Source: DATEHQ01 sp035279525 (GTDB taxonomy: Bacteria > Chloroflexota > Dormibacteria > Dormibacterales > Dormibacteraceae). From it: a stretch of DNA of 44,695 nucleotides. Below the pieces are notes generated by a model. It made no database searches. It saw only the letters and a list, made by a program, of their open reading frames with translations, and was not told the origin of the DNA. The stretch spans positions 1-44,695 of the forward strand of contig DATEHQ010000048.1 in the NCBI GenBank assembly GCA_035279525.1, written 5' to 3'. A program made the position numbers and the translations under genes. This document shows, piece after piece, positions 8,611-16,508 of this stretch (position 1 is its first letter; each line of letters opens with the position of its first letter).

Positions 8611-8616
8611 AGTGTA
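8611..8616 (-). promoter_or_regulatory. Probable -10 box of the citrate synthase operon
   Basis: TACACT followed by TTAAGAGTC and the GTG start, gap 8 nt. It matches the lpd promoter in sequence and spacing. No clear TTGACA-type -35 was found; a palindrome occupies that position. Confidence 0.5.
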
Positions 8617-8620
8617 CGGA

Positions 8621-8634
8621 CCACCGATCGGTGG
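8621..8634. promoter_or_regulatory. Palindrome in the citrate synthase promoter, possible operator
   Basis: CCACCGATCGGTGG is a perfect 14-bp palindrome whose edge lies 4 bp upstream of the -10 box, covering the spacer and -35 zone. A homodimeric regulator binding here would block or recruit RNA polymerase. The regulator is unknown. Confidence 0.45.
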
Positions 8635-8643
8635 CACGCCGCG

Positions 8644-9945
8644 TCAGGCTGTCACCGGCTCCGCGGGGACGGCCGTCGCAGGCGATGTGATGGTGACATG
8701 GTGATGCCGGATGGTCTGGATCGCCGCGAGCCACAGGACCACCGTGCCCGCCAGGGCCGTCTCCTCGCCGGCGCGCAGGAATTGCGCGCCCACACCGGCC
8801 GCGAGCAGGTTGCTGACCCACAGGTACACCGGGCCCGTGAGGATCCAGCTCGAGGCGACGGCCGCGCCGAGCCGCCAGTCGCGACGGCGAAACGCAAGGG
8901 TGCCCAGCACGATCATCGGCAGCAGCAGGAGCAGCAGGTGACCGGGGCGCACCACGGCCACCACGAGTGGGGTCGCGGCGATCACCAGCGAAGCCTCGAG
9001 GGCGCGGCCGTCGCGGTCCGAACGGGGCGCGCGCAACGCGACTGCGGTGACGATCGCGACCGCCGCCGAGATGAGGTACCCGATGATCCGCACGCCGGTG
9101 TCGATGCCGGTTCCGTTTCCGAACATGCTGCCGGGGTGGAACAGGCGCGCGACCGCGCCGACGGGTGCGACGTTCATGGCAAAGCCGGTGCCGGTGTTGA
9201 GACCAGGCACGATCTTGAACAGGTACTCGCCCAGGTACTGTGGCGCTCCGGCGAGCCAGAGCACACCGAGCGTGGCGAGCGCGGCGAGCGTCGTCCACGG
9301 CCGCCTGAACCAGATGCCGAGCAGAAGGGAGGGCGCCTGCGCGAGCTTCAAGGCGATGCCGGCACCAAGCGCGACGCCACCCCACCAGCGGTCGCCCGCG
9401 AGCCAGCCGGCGAACCAGATCGCTGAGCATGCGAGCAGGAGGACCTGAAGATTGCGCGCCACGATCTCGCCCATCAGGGGGGCGAAGGTGGTCACGGCCA
9501 GCACCCAGAGCGCGATGAGCTGCCAGTCGCGGATCCTCAACGCCCGCATGAGCACCACGACGAAGAGCGCCACGCAGAGCTGGGCGGCCACCAGCGCGAC
9601 GGCGCCGGTCACTGCCCGGTCGAGGTGGACGAGCGGCAATGAGAGCCACGACACCACCGGCGGGTAGAGCGACCAGGCGTTGGCCAGGTCCGTCCAGCAG
9701 GCGCGTGAAAGGCACGGCGAGTAGGGATCGCTGCCGGAGGCCAGAAGGCGGGCCGACGCAACGTAATCCTCGAAGAAATCGATGGGCGCGGTGCCCGGCA
9801 GCAGGATCGGGCGGGCCAGCGTCTGCCAGAGGTAGCTGAGCGACGTCGGCACCAGCGCGACGAACAGAAGGAGGCTGCGAAAGCGCCTGTTCAGGAGCGC
9901 GAGCCGCAGCCTGTCGGGCAGGCTGTTCAGCGGTTCGGGGGGCAT
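8644..9945 (-). CDS. GT87 (DUF2029)-like membrane glycosyltransferase
   Basis: A 433-aa polytopic membrane protein. After the first membrane segment it has IDFFEDYVASARLL, then GSDPYSP and YPPVVSWLSLPL, a good match to the DUF2029/GT87 pattern of an Asp-containing loop followed by a Y-P-P stretch. These proteins usually move mannose or arabinose from polyprenyl carriers onto lipids or glycans outside the membrane. ATG 9945-9943 has no Shine-Dalgarno; a possible TAATCT box lies about 21 nt upstream. It ends just before the palindrome and promoter of the citrate synthase operon and is divergent from the plus-strand membrane protein at 10049. Confidence 0.7.
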   Translation of the reverse strand: MPPEPLNSLPDRLRLALLNRRFRSLLLFVALVPTSLSYLWQTLARPILLPGTAPIDFFEDYVASARLLASGSDPYSPCLSRACWTDLANAWSLYPPVVSWLSLPLVHLDRAVTGAVALVAAQLCVALFVVVLMRALRIRDWQLIALWVLAVTTFAPLMGEIVARNLQVLLLACSAIWFAGWLAGDRWWGGVALGAGIALKLAQAPSLLLGIWFRRPWTTLAALATLGVLWLAGAPQYLGEYLFKIVPGLNTGTGFAMNVAPVGAVARLFHPGSMFGNGTGIDTGVRIIGYLISAAVAIVTAVALRAPRSDRDGRALEASLVIAATPLVVAVVRPGHLLLLLLPMIVLGTLAFRRRDWRLGAAVASSWILTGPVYLWVSNLLAAGVGAQFLRAGEETALAGTVVLWLAAIQTIRHHHVTITSPATAVPAEPVTA

Positions 9946-10044
9946 CAGTGGTGTTGACGTGCGCGAGCAGATTAATTGCCCGGCCGGCTGTCCGAACCTG
10001 TTTCACGACCCTGGTTGTGAGGCCGAATCTGGATGCCGCCTGGT

Positions 10045-10050
10045 CAGAAT
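10045..10050 (+). promoter_or_regulatory. Possible -10 box of the plus-strand membrane protein operon
   Basis: CAGAAT lies 7 nt before GTG 10058 and overlaps the ATG at 10049. The arrangement is the same as at clpP. The ~100-bp divergent gap 9946-10048 holds no other clear element. Confidence 0.35.
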
Positions 10051-11098
10051 GTCGCAGGTGCAGAAGCTTCTGGTGGCCGTCGCCATCATCGGGGTCGCAT
10101 GCGTGGCGCTCATCTGGCCGCCCCTGGGCGTATGGGACATCAGCGGCGAGTGGCAGGTCGCGCGGGAGCTGCTCACCAGCGGTGTGGTGCAGAGCTACTC
10201 CAACGGAGCTCGCAACGCGTATCCCCTTCCGCTCGAGCTCCTCTTTCTGCCGTTCGGCCTGCTCGGCCCGACGGAGGTTGCGGTCCTCGGCCGCGCCGTG
10301 ACCCTCGCCCTGATCGCCGCGGCCCTGTGGACCTGGTCGCCGCGCTTCACGGTCGTCCTCCCTGCGCTGCTCTCGCTGCCGGCCGTCGAGGCGATCTTCA
10401 CCAACCACGTCATGTCAGCCGTCGGGCTGGTCGGTTTGAGCCTTGCCATCTGGGCGCAACGCAAGAACCGATGGTTTCTGTGCGGGGTAGCGCTCGGGCT
10501 CGGCAGCATCAGGCTGGTCAACGCGGTCCCGGTCGTGGTGGCGCTCCTGCTGTGCACCCGATGGTCGGCCGCCTCCTTCGTGAGGATGGTCCTTGGCGCG
10601 CTCGCCTTGCTGGCGCCGCTGACGGTGCTGGCTTTCGTGGTCGATCCAGCGTGGCCGCGCGAGTACCAGGCGAATCTCTCGGTCTTCGGTGTCGCCGGTG
10701 TGGCGCAGATCGCGATGCGCTGGGGAGCCCTGGGCGAGGCGGTCCTGCTGGCAGCCATTTCAGCGATCGCTGTGATCGCGGTGCGGCTGCGGGGGAAGGA
10801 TGGCTTCGCGATCGCGATGGCCCTGTCCGTCCTCGGCGCGCCGATGCAGAGCCCGTACACGGCGATCTTCGGCCTCCCGGCCCTGGTGCAGGTCGCCGCG
10901 CGGCCGGGCTACCAGAAGGCGGCGTGGGTGGTCAACGACGTGATCTGGCTCGTGTTCATCGCCACGGCCGTCACGCAGACCGTCCCGCTGATGAGCGCGG
11001 TCGGGCTGCTCTTCCTCGTGGCCGCGTACCCGCTCATGCGCGCATCAGCGATCCAACCCGTCCGCGAGGAGCCTGTGCTCCAGGGCGCATCGACCTGA
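10049..11098 (+). CDS. Membrane protein, GT87-like
   Basis: A 349-aa protein with about nine hydrophobic segments. The loop after the first segment reads WDISGEWQVARELL and then YPLPLELLFLPFGLL, which recalls the acidic loop and proline motif of the GT87-like proteins on the other side of the divergent gap, so a polyprenyl-sugar transferase role is plausible. I give ATG 10049; by analogy with the clpP promoter the real leaderless start could be GTG 10058 (MQKLLVAVA). The stop TGA overlaps the next gene's ATG as TGATG. With the three minus-strand membrane proteins, this makes four GT-like genes in 7 kb. Substrate is unknown. Confidence 0.6.
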   Translation: MSQVQKLLVAVAIIGVACVALIWPPLGVWDISGEWQVARELLTSGVVQSYSNGARNAYPLPLELLFLPFGLLGPTEVAVLGRAVTLALIAAALWTWSPRFTVVLPALLSLPAVEAIFTNHVMSAVGLVGLSLAIWAQRKNRWFLCGVALGLGSIRLVNAVPVVVALLLCTRWSAASFVRMVLGALALLAPLTVLAFVVDPAWPREYQANLSVFGVAGVAQIAMRWGALGEAVLLAAISAIAVIAVRLRGKDGFAIAMALSVLGAPMQSPYTAIFGLPALVQVAARPGYQKAAWVVNDVIWLVFIATAVTQTVPLMSAVGLLFLVAAYPLMRASAIQPVREEPVLQGAST

Positions 11099-11691
11099 TG
11101 GACGTTCGATCGGCACGAGTCATGACCTGGTCCGCGACGGGGATCGTGCTGCTGGTGGACGCCCTTTACATCGCGGTCATCCGCAGCCAGGGCTCCGAGC
11201 CTCCCGATGCTTACACACCGCCATTCGTGGCGGCCTACCTGTTCGTGATCGCCTGCCTGCTCGCTCTTTCCCAGGTGCAGCGATTGGGTCGCACATCGCG
11301 CGCGGGGATGCGCGCGGCGGCCGCAGGTGGGCTGTGCGTGCTCGGCATCATCTCCCTCTTCTCGATGGGCCTCCCGCTTGTCATCGCCGGCGCGCTCGCG
11401 GCCGGCGCCACCGTGAGGACCCTTGCCCCGCCGCGCTGGAATGCACCTGCATTGATCGGCGTGGCGGCCGCGTTTCTCTCGGTGGCGGTCCTCATCGGGG
11501 GGTTCGAGGTGACGGAGCGACTGATCGTCTGCCCCGAGCTCGGCACCATGACGGGCTCCGGTGCCGGTTTCGTGACGGGCGGATACCACTACGAGTGCGT
11601 CAACGGCGTGCTGAGCTTCCATCAGGGCTCGTGCAATGGCGCGACGACCGCGGTCGACTCGAGCGGCCACGTCTCCTACAGCGGTTGCTGA
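11098..11691 (+). CDS. Small membrane protein with Cys-rich external tail, unknown function
   Basis: A 197-aa protein not recognised as a known family. It shows about five hydrophobic segments, then from residue ~140 a Gly/Ser-rich soluble tail with four cysteines (IVC, YEC, GSC and the terminal SGC) that could form two disulfides outside the cell. ATG 11098 overlaps the upstream stop by 1 nt. Its own stop overlaps the TTG start of the LmbE-like gene, so the three genes are one operon. The tail suggests an exported binding or structural element, but this is inference. Confidence 0.6.
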   Translation: MDVRSARVMTWSATGIVLLVDALYIAVIRSQGSEPPDAYTPPFVAAYLFVIACLLALSQVQRLGRTSRAGMRAAAAGGLCVLGIISLFSMGLPLVIAGALAAGATVRTLAPPRWNAPALIGVAAAFLSVAVLIGGFEVTERLIVCPELGTMTGSGAGFVTGGYHYECVNGVLSFHQGSCNGATTAVDSSGHVSYSGC

Positions 11692-12449
11692 AGCCCACGC
11701 GCGCCGACGTCCTGGTCTTCGCGCCGCACCCCGACGACGAGGTGATCGGCTGCGGCGGCGTGATCCAGCACGCGCTCGCTGAAGGCAGGCGGGTTCGCGT
11801 CGCGTTCACGACCAGCGGGGACGGATATCCGCGAGCCGCGGCGAAGTTGCTGATGAAGCCCGAGAGCGACCTGACCCCGGACGATTTCAGGCGCCTGGGC
11901 GCCAGGCGCGAAGCCGAGGCGATCGCCGCCGCGAACGTGCTCGGGCTCGATGCGTCGCAACTCGCCTTCCTTCGCCATCCCGATGCGCAGCTGGGCAAGC
12001 TGCCTGCGGAGGCTCGCACGTCCGCGCTGCAAGGGGTGCAGCGGGTGATCGAGGAGTCTCAGCCGTCGCGGGTGTACGTGACCGACCACGGCGACGAGCA
12101 CCCCGATCACCGCGTGACCAACGAGCTCGTGCGCGAGGCGGTCGCCCTGGCCGGGAGCGTCCCGGAGGTGTTCACCTACCTCGTGCACAGCGGTGGTGAC
12201 ACGCGCTGGCCGCTCCCCGGACCGCGTTACGAGACGAGCGCGATGGACGGGATCACGTATCCGACAGGGGTTCGCTGGCCGCCTCCCGTCCGGGTCGACC
12301 TGACCCCGAGTGAGTCGGAGCGCAAGCTCCGGGCGCTGGTCGCCCATGAGTCGCAGTGGGCGCTCGACCACGACTACCTGGCCCGGTTCGTGAAGTCGGA
12401 GGAGATCTTCTGGCGGGTGGCGATCCAGCCGGGATCAGGCTACAAATGA
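11685..12449 (+). CDS. LmbE/PIG-L family N-deacetylase
   Basis: A 254-aa zinc-dependent deacetylase of the GlcNAc-PI de-N-acetylase family. The metal/catalytic motif PHPDDE is at residues 14-19 and the second motif EHPDH around 138-142, both in the usual positions. Members remove N-acetyl groups from sugars in glycolipid, mycothiol, bacillithiol or antibiotic pathways; the target here is unknown. The start is TTG at 11685 (MLKPTRADVLVFAPHPDDE), overlapping the upstream gene by 7 nt; CTG 11688 is a less likely alternative. Linkage to several GT-like membrane proteins suggests glycolipid or cell-surface glycan modification. Confidence 0.85.
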   Translation: MLKPTRADVLVFAPHPDDEVIGCGGVIQHALAEGRRVRVAFTTSGDGYPRAAAKLLMKPESDLTPDDFRRLGARREAEAIAAANVLGLDASQLAFLRHPDAQLGKLPAEARTSALQGVQRVIEESQPSRVYVTDHGDEHPDHRVTNELVREAVALAGSVPEVFTYLVHSGGDTRWPLPGPRYETSAMDGITYPTGVRWPPPVRVDLTPSESERKLRALVAHESQWALDHDYLARFVKSEEIFWRVAIQPGSGYK

Positions 12450-12476
12450 TTGGCGTTAGCAGGAAATCGCCCAATC
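12448..12476. repeat. Stem-loop at the end of the LmbE gene
   Basis: GATTGG (12448-12453) pairs with CCAATC (12471-12476), with two further CG pairs after a one-base bulge. It overlaps the LmbE stop. No T-run follows, so it is at best a weak terminator or an mRNA end structure. Confidence 0.3.
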
Positions 12477-12505
12477 GAACGTTGAGATGAGGAGTACGAA
12501 CCCAC

Positions 12506-12510
12506 GGAGG
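12506..12510 (+). promoter_or_regulatory. Shine-Dalgarno sequence of the 64-aa protein
   Basis: GGAGG lies 5 nt before ATG 12516. Strong ribosome binding sites are rare in this window, and this one is the main reason to believe the short reading frame is translated. Confidence 0.55.
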
Positions 12511-12515
12511 TACCG

Positions 12516-12710
12516 ATGTCATCTCTACGTCCCGCAAAAATCGCATCAGCCCTGTTCCGTCTCATCGGTGGCTCGCTGGCCGACCCGGCCGAGCCCGAGG
12601 GCCCGCCCTGCTCCTGCGAAGGCTGCCGGCGGGCCTGGTCGAGCAGCAAGGCGCTGGAGCGCGACAAACGCACCGGTCGAGGCCGGAGCCGCCGAATCGA
12701 GCTGAGCTGA
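12516..12710 (+). CDS. 64-aa Cys-containing basic protein, unknown function
   Basis: A short reading frame starting MSSLRPAKIASALF, with a CSCEGC cluster near residue 33 and a strongly basic C-terminus (RTGRGRSRR). The cysteines could bind zinc or iron, but with only three in a row no known fold is recognised. Support comes from the GGAGG 5 nt before the ATG and from filling the gap between the LmbE gene and the convergent sufT, with which it nearly abuts. No homologue is known to me. Confidence 0.5.
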   Translation: MSSLRPAKIASALFRLIGGSLADPAEPEGPPCSCEGCRRAWSSSKALERDKRTGRGRSRRIELS

Positions 12711-12714
12711 GCCT

Positions 12715-13059
12715 CTAGACCATCCCCAGCTCCCAGCGCGCCTCTTCCGACATGCGCTCTGGGGTCCAGATCGGCTCGTAGACGATGTCGACGTTCGCGT
12801 CGGCGATGCCGGGCAGGGTAAGGAGGTGGTCTTTGACGTCGGCCATCACGTCGGCCGCCATCGGGCAGCCCAGCGCGGTGAGGGTCATCTTGAGGTCGAT
12901 GCGATCGGGCTTGATCGCGATGTCGTAGACCAGGCCCAGGTCGACGATGTTGACCGGGATCTCGGGGTCGAAGCACTGGCGGAGGACCTCGATCACGTCC
13001 TCGGGCTTGACCGTCGCGTCGGGAGCAACCTGCGTGGTCACCGCGGCCTGTTCGCTCAT
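12715..13059 (-). CDS. sufT: SufT-like MIP18/DUF59 iron-sulfur assembly protein
   Basis: A 114-aa protein of the MIP18 (DUF59) family, which helps mature Fe-S proteins downstream of the SUF scaffold. It has the family motif DPEIPVNIVDLGLVYD (31-46) and Cys65 in TALGCPMA. ATG at 13059-13057 overlaps the rhodanese stop as ATGA; a longer frame start exists but gives an unconserved extension. It is the last gene of the SUF operon, a common position for SufT in Gram-positive and related bacteria. The exact client proteins are unknown. Confidence 0.88.
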   Translation of the reverse strand: MSEQAAVTTQVAPDATVKPEDVIEVLRQCFDPEIPVNIVDLGLVYDIAIKPDRIDLKMTLTALGCPMAADVMADVKDHLLTLPGIADANVDIVYEPIWTPERMSEEARWELGMV

Positions 13060-13385
13060 GGAGTCTCCACAGGCAGACCGGCGTCGCGCCACGCCTTGGT
13101 GCCGCCTCGGAAGTTCACCACGTCTTTCACGCCCAGCGCAACCGCCATCTCGGACGCGACAGCCGAGCGCTCACCGACGTGGCACACGAAGATCGTCCTG
13201 TCGCGGAACTCGTGCCCCGTCGGATTGGCGAGGATCGAGGCCAGGACGACGTGCCTCGCTCCCGGGACGTGGCCCTTCTGCCACTCCCAGTCCTCGCGGA
13301 CGTCGACGACCTCGTAGCCCTCGTCGATCAATCTCTTGACGTCGTCGACCTTGAGGTCACGAAATGGCGCTTCTGCGTTTGACAT
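13056..13385 (-). CDS. Single-domain rhodanese-like sulfurtransferase
   Basis: A 109-aa rhodanese domain with VVDVREDWEW, GHVPGARH and the active-site loop CHVGERS (Cys68), which carries persulfide. Within a SUF operon it probably accepts, stores or delivers sulfane sulfur between SufS and other partners, though a general detoxifying role cannot be excluded. The ATG start is 8 bp after the sufU stop, and its stop overlaps sufT as ATGA. The complete catalytic loop argues for an active enzyme. Confidence 0.88.
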   Translation of the reverse strand: MSNAEAPFRDLKVDDVKRLIDEGYEVVDVREDWEWQKGHVPGARHVVLASILANPTGHEFRDRTIFVCHVGERSAVASEMAVALGVKDVVNFRGGTKAWRDAGLPVETP

Positions 13386-13393
13386 CTTCAGCT

Positions 13394-13792
13394 CTACTCC
13401 TCGTCCTCATCAGCCAATCCATACGCACCTACCTTCAGCACCTTGAGCGCCAGCAGGGCGCACTTGATGCGCGCCGGCGAGATCTCGATCCCGAGCTCTC
13501 CCAGCACGTCGTTCTTGTCGATCTGCTTCGCCTTGTCCAGCGGCAGCCCCTTCAGCCGCTCCGTCAGGAGCGAGGCCGACGCCTGCGATATCGCGCAGCC
13601 TCGGCCGTGAAATCGAATGTCGTCGATCACTCCGTCCTTGATCCGAAAGTCCATCCCGACCACGTCACCGCACAGTGGGTTGTCCTCCTCGTGGCTGATG
13701 TCCGGGCTATCGAGCCGCCCGAAGTTCCGAGGATTCTTGTAGTGGTCGAGGATGTACTCGCGATAAAACTGATCGTCGGCTGAGGTGGACAT
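13394..13792 (-). CDS. sufU: SufU sulfur acceptor/scaffold protein
   Basis: A 132-aa IscU-fold protein of the SufU type. Likely zinc/sulfur ligands are Cys41 and Asp43 (LCGD), Cys66 (GRGCAIS) and Cys111 (RIKCALL). The residues between Cys66 and Cys111 include the insertion typical of SufU rather than IscU, which lets zinc-bound SufU take persulfide from SufS by ligand swapping. ATG 13792-13790 overlaps the sufS stop as TGATG. The acidic tail DEDEE is unremarkable. There is no sufE in the window, consistent with SufU being the SufS partner. Confidence 0.93.
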   Translation of the reverse strand: MSTSADDQFYREYILDHYKNPRNFGRLDSPDISHEEDNPLCGDVVGMDFRIKDGVIDDIRFHGRGCAISQASASLLTERLKGLPLDKAKQIDKNDVLGELGIEISPARIKCALLALKVLKVGAYGLADEDEE

Positions 13793-15009
13793 CAAGCAAA
13801 GATCCTCTGGGCTTCGCGGATGGAACCGACGAGCCGGTCGACCTCTTCCTTCTGCGTGTAGACGTAGAAGGAAGCGCGCGCGGTCGCCGCCACGCCGAGC
13901 CGCGTCATGAGCGGCATCGCGCAGTGGTGTCCGGCCCGCAGGCAGACCTGGTCGCGGTCGGCGATCGTCGCCAGGTCGTGGGGGTGGATGCCATCGAGCT
14001 CGAAGGAGATGACGCCGGCGCGGCGGGAGGGCGGCGGACCGAAGACCGTCAGGCCTTCGACCTCGCTCAGCGCCTCATAGGCGTACTCGGTGATCTCCAG
14101 CTCATGCGACCGAACGGCATCCATGCCCAGCGCGCTCAGGTAGTCGACCGCGGCGCCCAGCCCGATCACCTCGGCGATCGCCTGGGTTCCCGCCTCGAAC
14201 TTCCACGGGAGATCGTGGTACGTGGTGCCTTCGATCCGGACCGTCTTGATCATGTCGCCGCCGGCCATGAACGGATCCATCGCCTCCAGCAGCTCGCGCC
14301 GGCCGTACAGGATCCCGGCGCCTGTCGGCCCGAGCATCTTGTGGCCGCTGAACGCGTAGAAGTCGCAGCCCAGAGCGCGTACGTCGACCGGCTGGTGCGG
14401 CGTGCTCTGCGCCCCGTCGACGAGCACGGTCGCGCCCGCCTTCTTCGCCGCGGCGACCATCTCCGCCGCCGGATTGATGGTTCCCATCGCGTTGCTGACG
14501 AGGTTGAAGGCGACGAGCTTCGGACCGCGCTTCAGCAGCTCGCCGAACTGGTCCTGCAGCAGCTCGCCGCGCTCGTCGATGTCGACGTACTCGACGTGTG
14601 CCCCCTTCTCCGCGGCCAGGATCTGCCACGGCACGATGTTGGAGTGGTGGTCGAGGATGGTGAGCACGATCAGGTCGCCCGACTTGATGTGCTTGCGGCC
14701 CCATGAGTACGCGACCAGGTTGATCGACTCGGTGGTGCCGCGGGTGTACACGATCTCCTTGGTCGACGCGGCGTTGATGAACGCACGAACTTTCTCGCGA
14801 GTCGCCTCGTAGTGCACCGTCGCCTCCTCGGCGATCCGGTAGGCGGCGCGGTGAATGTTGGAGTTGAACTTCTCGAAGTAGTCCAGCATCGCCCCGGTCA
14901 CCTGGCGCGGCCGCTGCGAGGTGTTGGCCGAGTCGAGGTATGCGATGCCGGTCTCGAAGATCGGGAAGTCCTTGCGGACCGCCGCCACGTCGATGGTGTG
15001 CACCGACAT
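13792..15009 (-). CDS. sufS: SufS cysteine desulfurase
   Basis: A 405-aa PLP-dependent group II cysteine desulfurase that turns cysteine into alanine and a protein-bound persulfide. The PLP lysine is Lys224 in SGHKMLGPTG, DGAQ marks the cofactor-contacting Asp, the TILDHHSN histidine stacks on PLP, and the catalytic Cys363 lies in RAGHHCAMP. ATG 15009 overlaps the Rieske gene stop as TGATG; the stop overlaps sufU. Length and motifs match SufS, not NifS/IscS. Confidence 0.96.
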   Translation of the reverse strand: MSVHTIDVAAVRKDFPIFETGIAYLDSANTSQRPRQVTGAMLDYFEKFNSNIHRAAYRIAEEATVHYEATREKVRAFINAASTKEIVYTRGTTESINLVAYSWGRKHIKSGDLIVLTILDHHSNIVPWQILAAEKGAHVEYVDIDERGELLQDQFGELLKRGPKLVAFNLVSNAMGTINPAAEMVAAAKKAGATVLVDGAQSTPHQPVDVRALGCDFYAFSGHKMLGPTGAGILYGRRELLEAMDPFMAGGDMIKTVRIEGTTYHDLPWKFEAGTQAIAEVIGLGAAVDYLSALGMDAVRSHELEITEYAYEALSEVEGLTVFGPPPSRRAGVISFELDGIHPHDLATIADRDQVCLRAGHHCAMPLMTRLGVAATARASFYVYTQKEEVDRLVGSIREAQRIFA

Positions 15010-15323
15010 CACTCGGGCACGTCGACGAAGACGTCGCCACCCTCGACGCGCACCGGGTAGGTCTTCGCCGGGATCACGGCCGGTAGGCCGGTCACCTTGC
15101 CGGACTCGAGGTTGAACCTCGAGCCGTGCTGCGGGCACTCGACATCGAGGCCCCAGAGCTCGCCGTCGCTGAGCGAGAACTCCTCGTGTGTGCACACGTC
15201 GTTGATGGCGTAGAAGTTGCCGTTCTCGGCGTGGGCGAGGCAGACCGGCGTGCTGCCGGCGTCGACCCGCTTCATCGTGTCCTCGGGCACGTCGGTGGTG
15301 GACGCGACGCGGTGGCTAGCCAA
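15009..15323 (-). CDS. Rieske-type [2Fe-2S] ferredoxin within the SUF operon
   Basis: A 104-aa single-domain Rieske protein. Cluster ligands are complete: C44-T-H46 in DVCTHEEFS and C63-P-Q-H66 in ECPQHGSRF. Small Rieske ferredoxins of this type usually pass electrons to oxygenases; between sufD and sufS it may supply electrons for Fe-S assembly or act as a cluster carrier. The start is TTG 15323, overlapping the sufD stop by 8 nt, because MASHRVASTTDVPE matches the usual N-terminus; the internal ATG at codon 17 would remove the first strand. Confidence 0.88.
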   Translation of the reverse strand: MASHRVASTTDVPEDTMKRVDAGSTPVCLAHAENGNFYAINDVCTHEEFSLSDGELWGLDVECPQHGSRFNLESGKVTGLPAVIPAKTYPVRVEGGDVFVDVPE

Positions 15324-16506
15324 TCCGGGCCTCCAGCTCCGCCTCCACGAGCTTGCGTGCGTGCTCGAACGGGATGCGGTCGAGCACGTCGCCGAAGAAG
15401 CCCTGGATCAGCATCCGCTTGGCGGTTGCCTCGGGGATGCCCCGCGAGCGAAGGTAGAAGAGGTGCTCGGGGTCGACGGGGCCGACCGTGGCGCCGTGCG
15501 TGCAGCGCACGTCGTTGTTGTCGATCTCGAGCATCGGGATCGATGTCGCCTTCGCCTTGTCGGAGAGGACCAGGTTGCGGTTGGCCTGATAGGCGTCGGA
15601 ACGCGCCGCTCCCTTCTCGATCCGGATCAGGCCGGCGTACACCGTGCGCGAAACATCCTGCAGCGCGCCCTTGAACAGCAGGTCCGAGCGCGTGTTGCCG
15701 ACCTGGTGGTCCTGCAGCGTGTGAAAGTCGAAGAACTGGTCGCCGGATGCGAAGTAGAGCGCCTTCAGCTCCGCGTTCGAACCCTGGCCGGCGAGCGATG
15801 CCTCGACGCGCGTCTTGGAGAAGCGACCGCCCAGCGTGACGTTGAACAGCCGGAGCGAGGCGTCCTTCTGCAGCTCGGCCCGCTGGTCGGCGAAATGCCA
15901 CACGTTCCGGCCCCATTTCTGGACCGCGACGTACCCGACCTCAGCGCCTTCGTCGAGGAAGATCTCGGTCGAGCCGCTGCGGTAGCCGGACTCCGTGTCG
16001 TCCTCCGCGATGTACTCGTCGAGATAGTTGAAGCGGGCGCCCTTGCCCGCGACGATCAGCGTGTGTGGCAGCACGCTGTTGCCGCCCTGGTGCGAGAAAT
16101 GCCGCCCGATGATCGGCTCTTCGATCACTGCACCGTCGGGCACGAACAGGAATGTTCCGCCGGTGAAGAAGGCCGCGTGCAGGGCGGAGAACCGGTCCCT
16201 GTTGGGGTGGATCAGCGAGAAGAGCCTTGGCTGGACCAGTCCCGCGTGCCTGGCCGCGGCCTCGCGAAGGGGCTCGAGGATCAGGCCCTCCGGCAGCCCT
16301 GAGGGACGTTCGAGCTTCAGCCCGTCGAGGTGCTCGAGCTTCGAGTAGTCGGCGGCGTCGAACCTGCTGACGTCGGTCCTGCGCCACTCCTCGTCGGTCT
16401 TGCTGGGCGACGGCAGCCGCTCGAAGGTCGCGAACGCGCTTTCACGCCGCTCGCGCAGCCACGCCGGTTCCCCCTGGAGCTGATCCAGGGCCTCAGCCGT
16501 GAGCAT
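15316..16506 (-). CDS. sufD: SufD, FeS assembly complex subunit
   Basis: A 396-aa beta-helix protein that pairs with SufB in the SufBC2D scaffold. The family C-terminus is clear: CTHGATVGPVDPEHLFYLRSRGIP and GFFGDVLDRIP, with the conserved Cys and His seen in SufD. ATG 16506 follows the sufB stop by 2 nt (TGAGCATG). The stop TAG lies inside the next gene, which begins at an overlapping TTG. Between sufB and the Rieske gene, it is cotranscribed with the whole SUF operon. Confidence 0.95.
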   Translation of the reverse strand: MLTAEALDQLQGEPAWLRERRESAFATFERLPSPSKTDEEWRRTDVSRFDAADYSKLEHLDGLKLERPSGLPEGLILEPLREAAARHAGLVQPRLFSLIHPNRDRFSALHAAFFTGGTFLFVPDGAVIEEPIIGRHFSHQGGNSVLPHTLIVAGKGARFNYLDEYIAEDDTESGYRSGSTEIFLDEGAEVGYVAVQKWGRNVWHFADQRAELQKDASLRLFNVTLGGRFSKTRVEASLAGQGSNAELKALYFASGDQFFDFHTLQDHQVGNTRSDLLFKGALQDVSRTVYAGLIRIEKGAARSDAYQANRNLVLSDKAKATSIPMLEIDNNDVRCTHGATVGPVDPEHLFYLRSRGIPEATAKRMLIQGFFGDVLDRIPFEHARKLVEAELEARIG

Positions 16507-16508
16507 GC

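Noticed and set aside
7484..10408. 974-aa minus-strand frame as a fusion of a glycosyltransferase and citrate synthase
   Set aside because: Only the last ~372 residues are citrate synthase; the rest is a shadow of the GT87-like gene and crosses a promoter.
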